Source: Podarcis raffonei
Lineage: Eukaryota; Chordata; Lepidosauria; Squamata; Lacertidae
Direction of reading: 5' to 3'
Assembly: GCF_027172205.1 (NCBI RefSeq)
Contig: NC_070614.1
Coordinates: 33,718,001-33,782,000 of the forward strand
Length of the DNA: 64,000 nucleotides
The stretch's first letter is position 1. Each line of letters starts with the position of its first letter. The translations under genes and the position numbers were made by a program. Below are positions 63,311-64,000 of the stretch, piece after piece. Under the pieces are notes generated by a model. The model saw only the letters and a list, made by a program, of their open reading frames with translations, made no database searches and was not told the DNA's origin.

Positions 63311-64000
63311 TCAGTTTAAAGCCCTCCTGATGAGGTTTCTGAAATTTTTGGCAAAAGCATTCCTTCCAACCGTTGTGAGGTGCAGCCCATCGCTTGCCAG
63401 AAGTCCATCTTCAAAAAACTGCAGTCCGTGATCTAAGAATCCAAACCGTTCCTGTTTACACCATTTGCGAAGCCAGCTGTTCACTTCCACTATTTTTCCC
63501 TCTCTCCCTGGGCCACGTCGTTCAACTGGGAGGACAGATGAGATGACAATTTGTGCATTTAATTGCTTCAATTTCCTGCCCAGAGCCTCGTAGTCTCTTT
63601 TGATCTTCTGGAGGCTATTGCTTGCAGTGTCATTGGTTCCCACATGAACCAAGAGGAAGGGGTATTTGTCAGTGGGTTTTATGATTCCTTGGAGTTGTTC
63701 AGTTACATCTTGGATCTTAGCCCCGGGGAGACAGCACACTTCCCGAGACATCTTGTCAGGCCCACAGATCACTGCTTCTGTTCCCCTCAGTAGGGAATCC
63801 CCTATCACCACTACACGCCTCCTCTTAGGTCTGGTCAGGGTTCTTCTGTGAGCTGTCCGTTCCAAGGTCGCCTGCGCATTTCCTGAGGACTGACTTTGCT
63901 GCTCGCCTTCATATACCTGATCAACTGTAATGAGGGAGAGATCCTCAAATGGAGTCTGTTCTTCGTCTTCCACGCTAGGGGAGAGGACCTCAAAGCGATT
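63311..64000 (-). CDS. CR1 ORF1, C-terminal esterase-like (SGNH) domain, partial
   Basis: Open from the window edge to the stop at 63311. Holds the SGNH hydrolase blocks in order: VVVIGDSLLRG (Ser nucleophile), FLLVHVGTNDTA (GxND block) and SDGLHLTTVGRNAFAKNF (Asp-x-x-His block). CR1-type LINEs are known to carry such an esterase domain in ORF1. The basic HRRTLTRPKRRR just before it may bind RNA. The N-terminal part lies outside the window. No break is seen, so all visible catalytic positions are kept. Confidence 0.85.
   Translation of the reverse strand, partial: NRFEVLSPSVEDEEQTPFEDLSLITVDQVYEGEQQSQSSGNAQATLERTAHRRTLTRPKRRRVVVIGDSLLRGTEAVICGPDKMSREVCCLPGAKIQDVTEQLQGIIKPTDKYPFLLVHVGTNDTASNSLQKIKRDYEALGRKLKQLNAQIVISSVLPVERRGPGREGKIVEVNSWLRKWCKQERFGFLDHGLQFFEDGLLASDGLHLTTVGRNAFAKNFRNLIRRALN

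Larger units (their letters stand above)
60305..64000 (-). mobile_element. CR1 LINE, long copy running off the window
   Basis: Minus orientation. The 3' end at 60305 shows three copies of the octamer-type repeat (GAATCATAGAATCATAGAAT). ORF2 (63305 to about 60388) and the C-terminal part of ORF1 (to the window edge) follow in the right order, with the ORF1 stop and ORF2 ATG five bases apart. Only one stop and one frame change were seen in ORF2, so the copy is young compared with the other CR1 pieces here. It sits in intron 2 of V2R-G. Confidence 0.92.

Overview
The window looks like squamate reptile DNA, most likely from a lizard. The evidence is a cluster of vomeronasal type-2 receptor (V2R) genes set in a repeat landscape of Bov-B, CR1, L2 and L1 LINEs, tRNA-derived SINEs ending in (ACCTTT)n of the Sauria type, hAT and TA-flanked MITEs, and a few solo LTRs. 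Nothing prokaryotic is present. Genus cannot be read from the sequence alone.

Gene layout. V2R-A (1-545, +) is the 3' part of a seven-transmembrane exon cut by the window edge. V2R-B (1815-11751, +) and V2R-C (14708-22446, +) each have six exons that splice in frame to a full receptor (897 and 878 residues predicted). V2R-D (36204-25187, -) and V2R-E (49188-41616, -) are also complete six-exon genes (879 and 874 residues). A broken exon-6 copy, V2R-F (56100-55393, -), and a short exon-6 relic (39245-38912, -) belong with the minus-strand group. V2R-G (from 56923, +) shows exons 1 and 2, and intron 2 then fills with LINE and SINE sequence to the window end. The four complete genes share one plan: exon 1 signal peptide ending in phase 2, exon 2 of 292 bp, exon 3 of 852-882 bp, exon 4 of 228 bp, exon 5 of 127 bp and exon 6 of 899-905 bp.

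The cluster has two arms. A-B-C on the plus strand resemble one another, D-E (with F and the relic) on the minus strand resemble one another, and the arms meet tail-to-tail at about 22447-25186. F and G stand back-to-back at about 56100-56923. V2Rs are class C GPCRs of vomeronasal sensory neurons (established knowledge), so the window is a chemosensory array built by local duplication.

Mobile DNA. Intron 4 of B holds a full-ended ORF1-only L1 derivative with a perfect 18-bp target duplication. Intron 5 of D holds a CR1 interrupted by a Bov-B LINE whose reading frame is stopped only by three apparent CGA-to-TGA changes, and by an L2 tail. Between E and F lies a nearly full L2 LINE whose presumed 5' UTR is an array of 126-129 bp units, several carrying TATAAAG. 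The right edge holds a CR1 with its ORF1 esterase-like domain and ORF2, apparently inserted into a Sauria SINE. A family of five TA-flanked MITEs, a hAT MITE with an 8-bp duplication, two solo LTRs with TGTCAGG termini, and a ~415-bp composite palindrome are also present.
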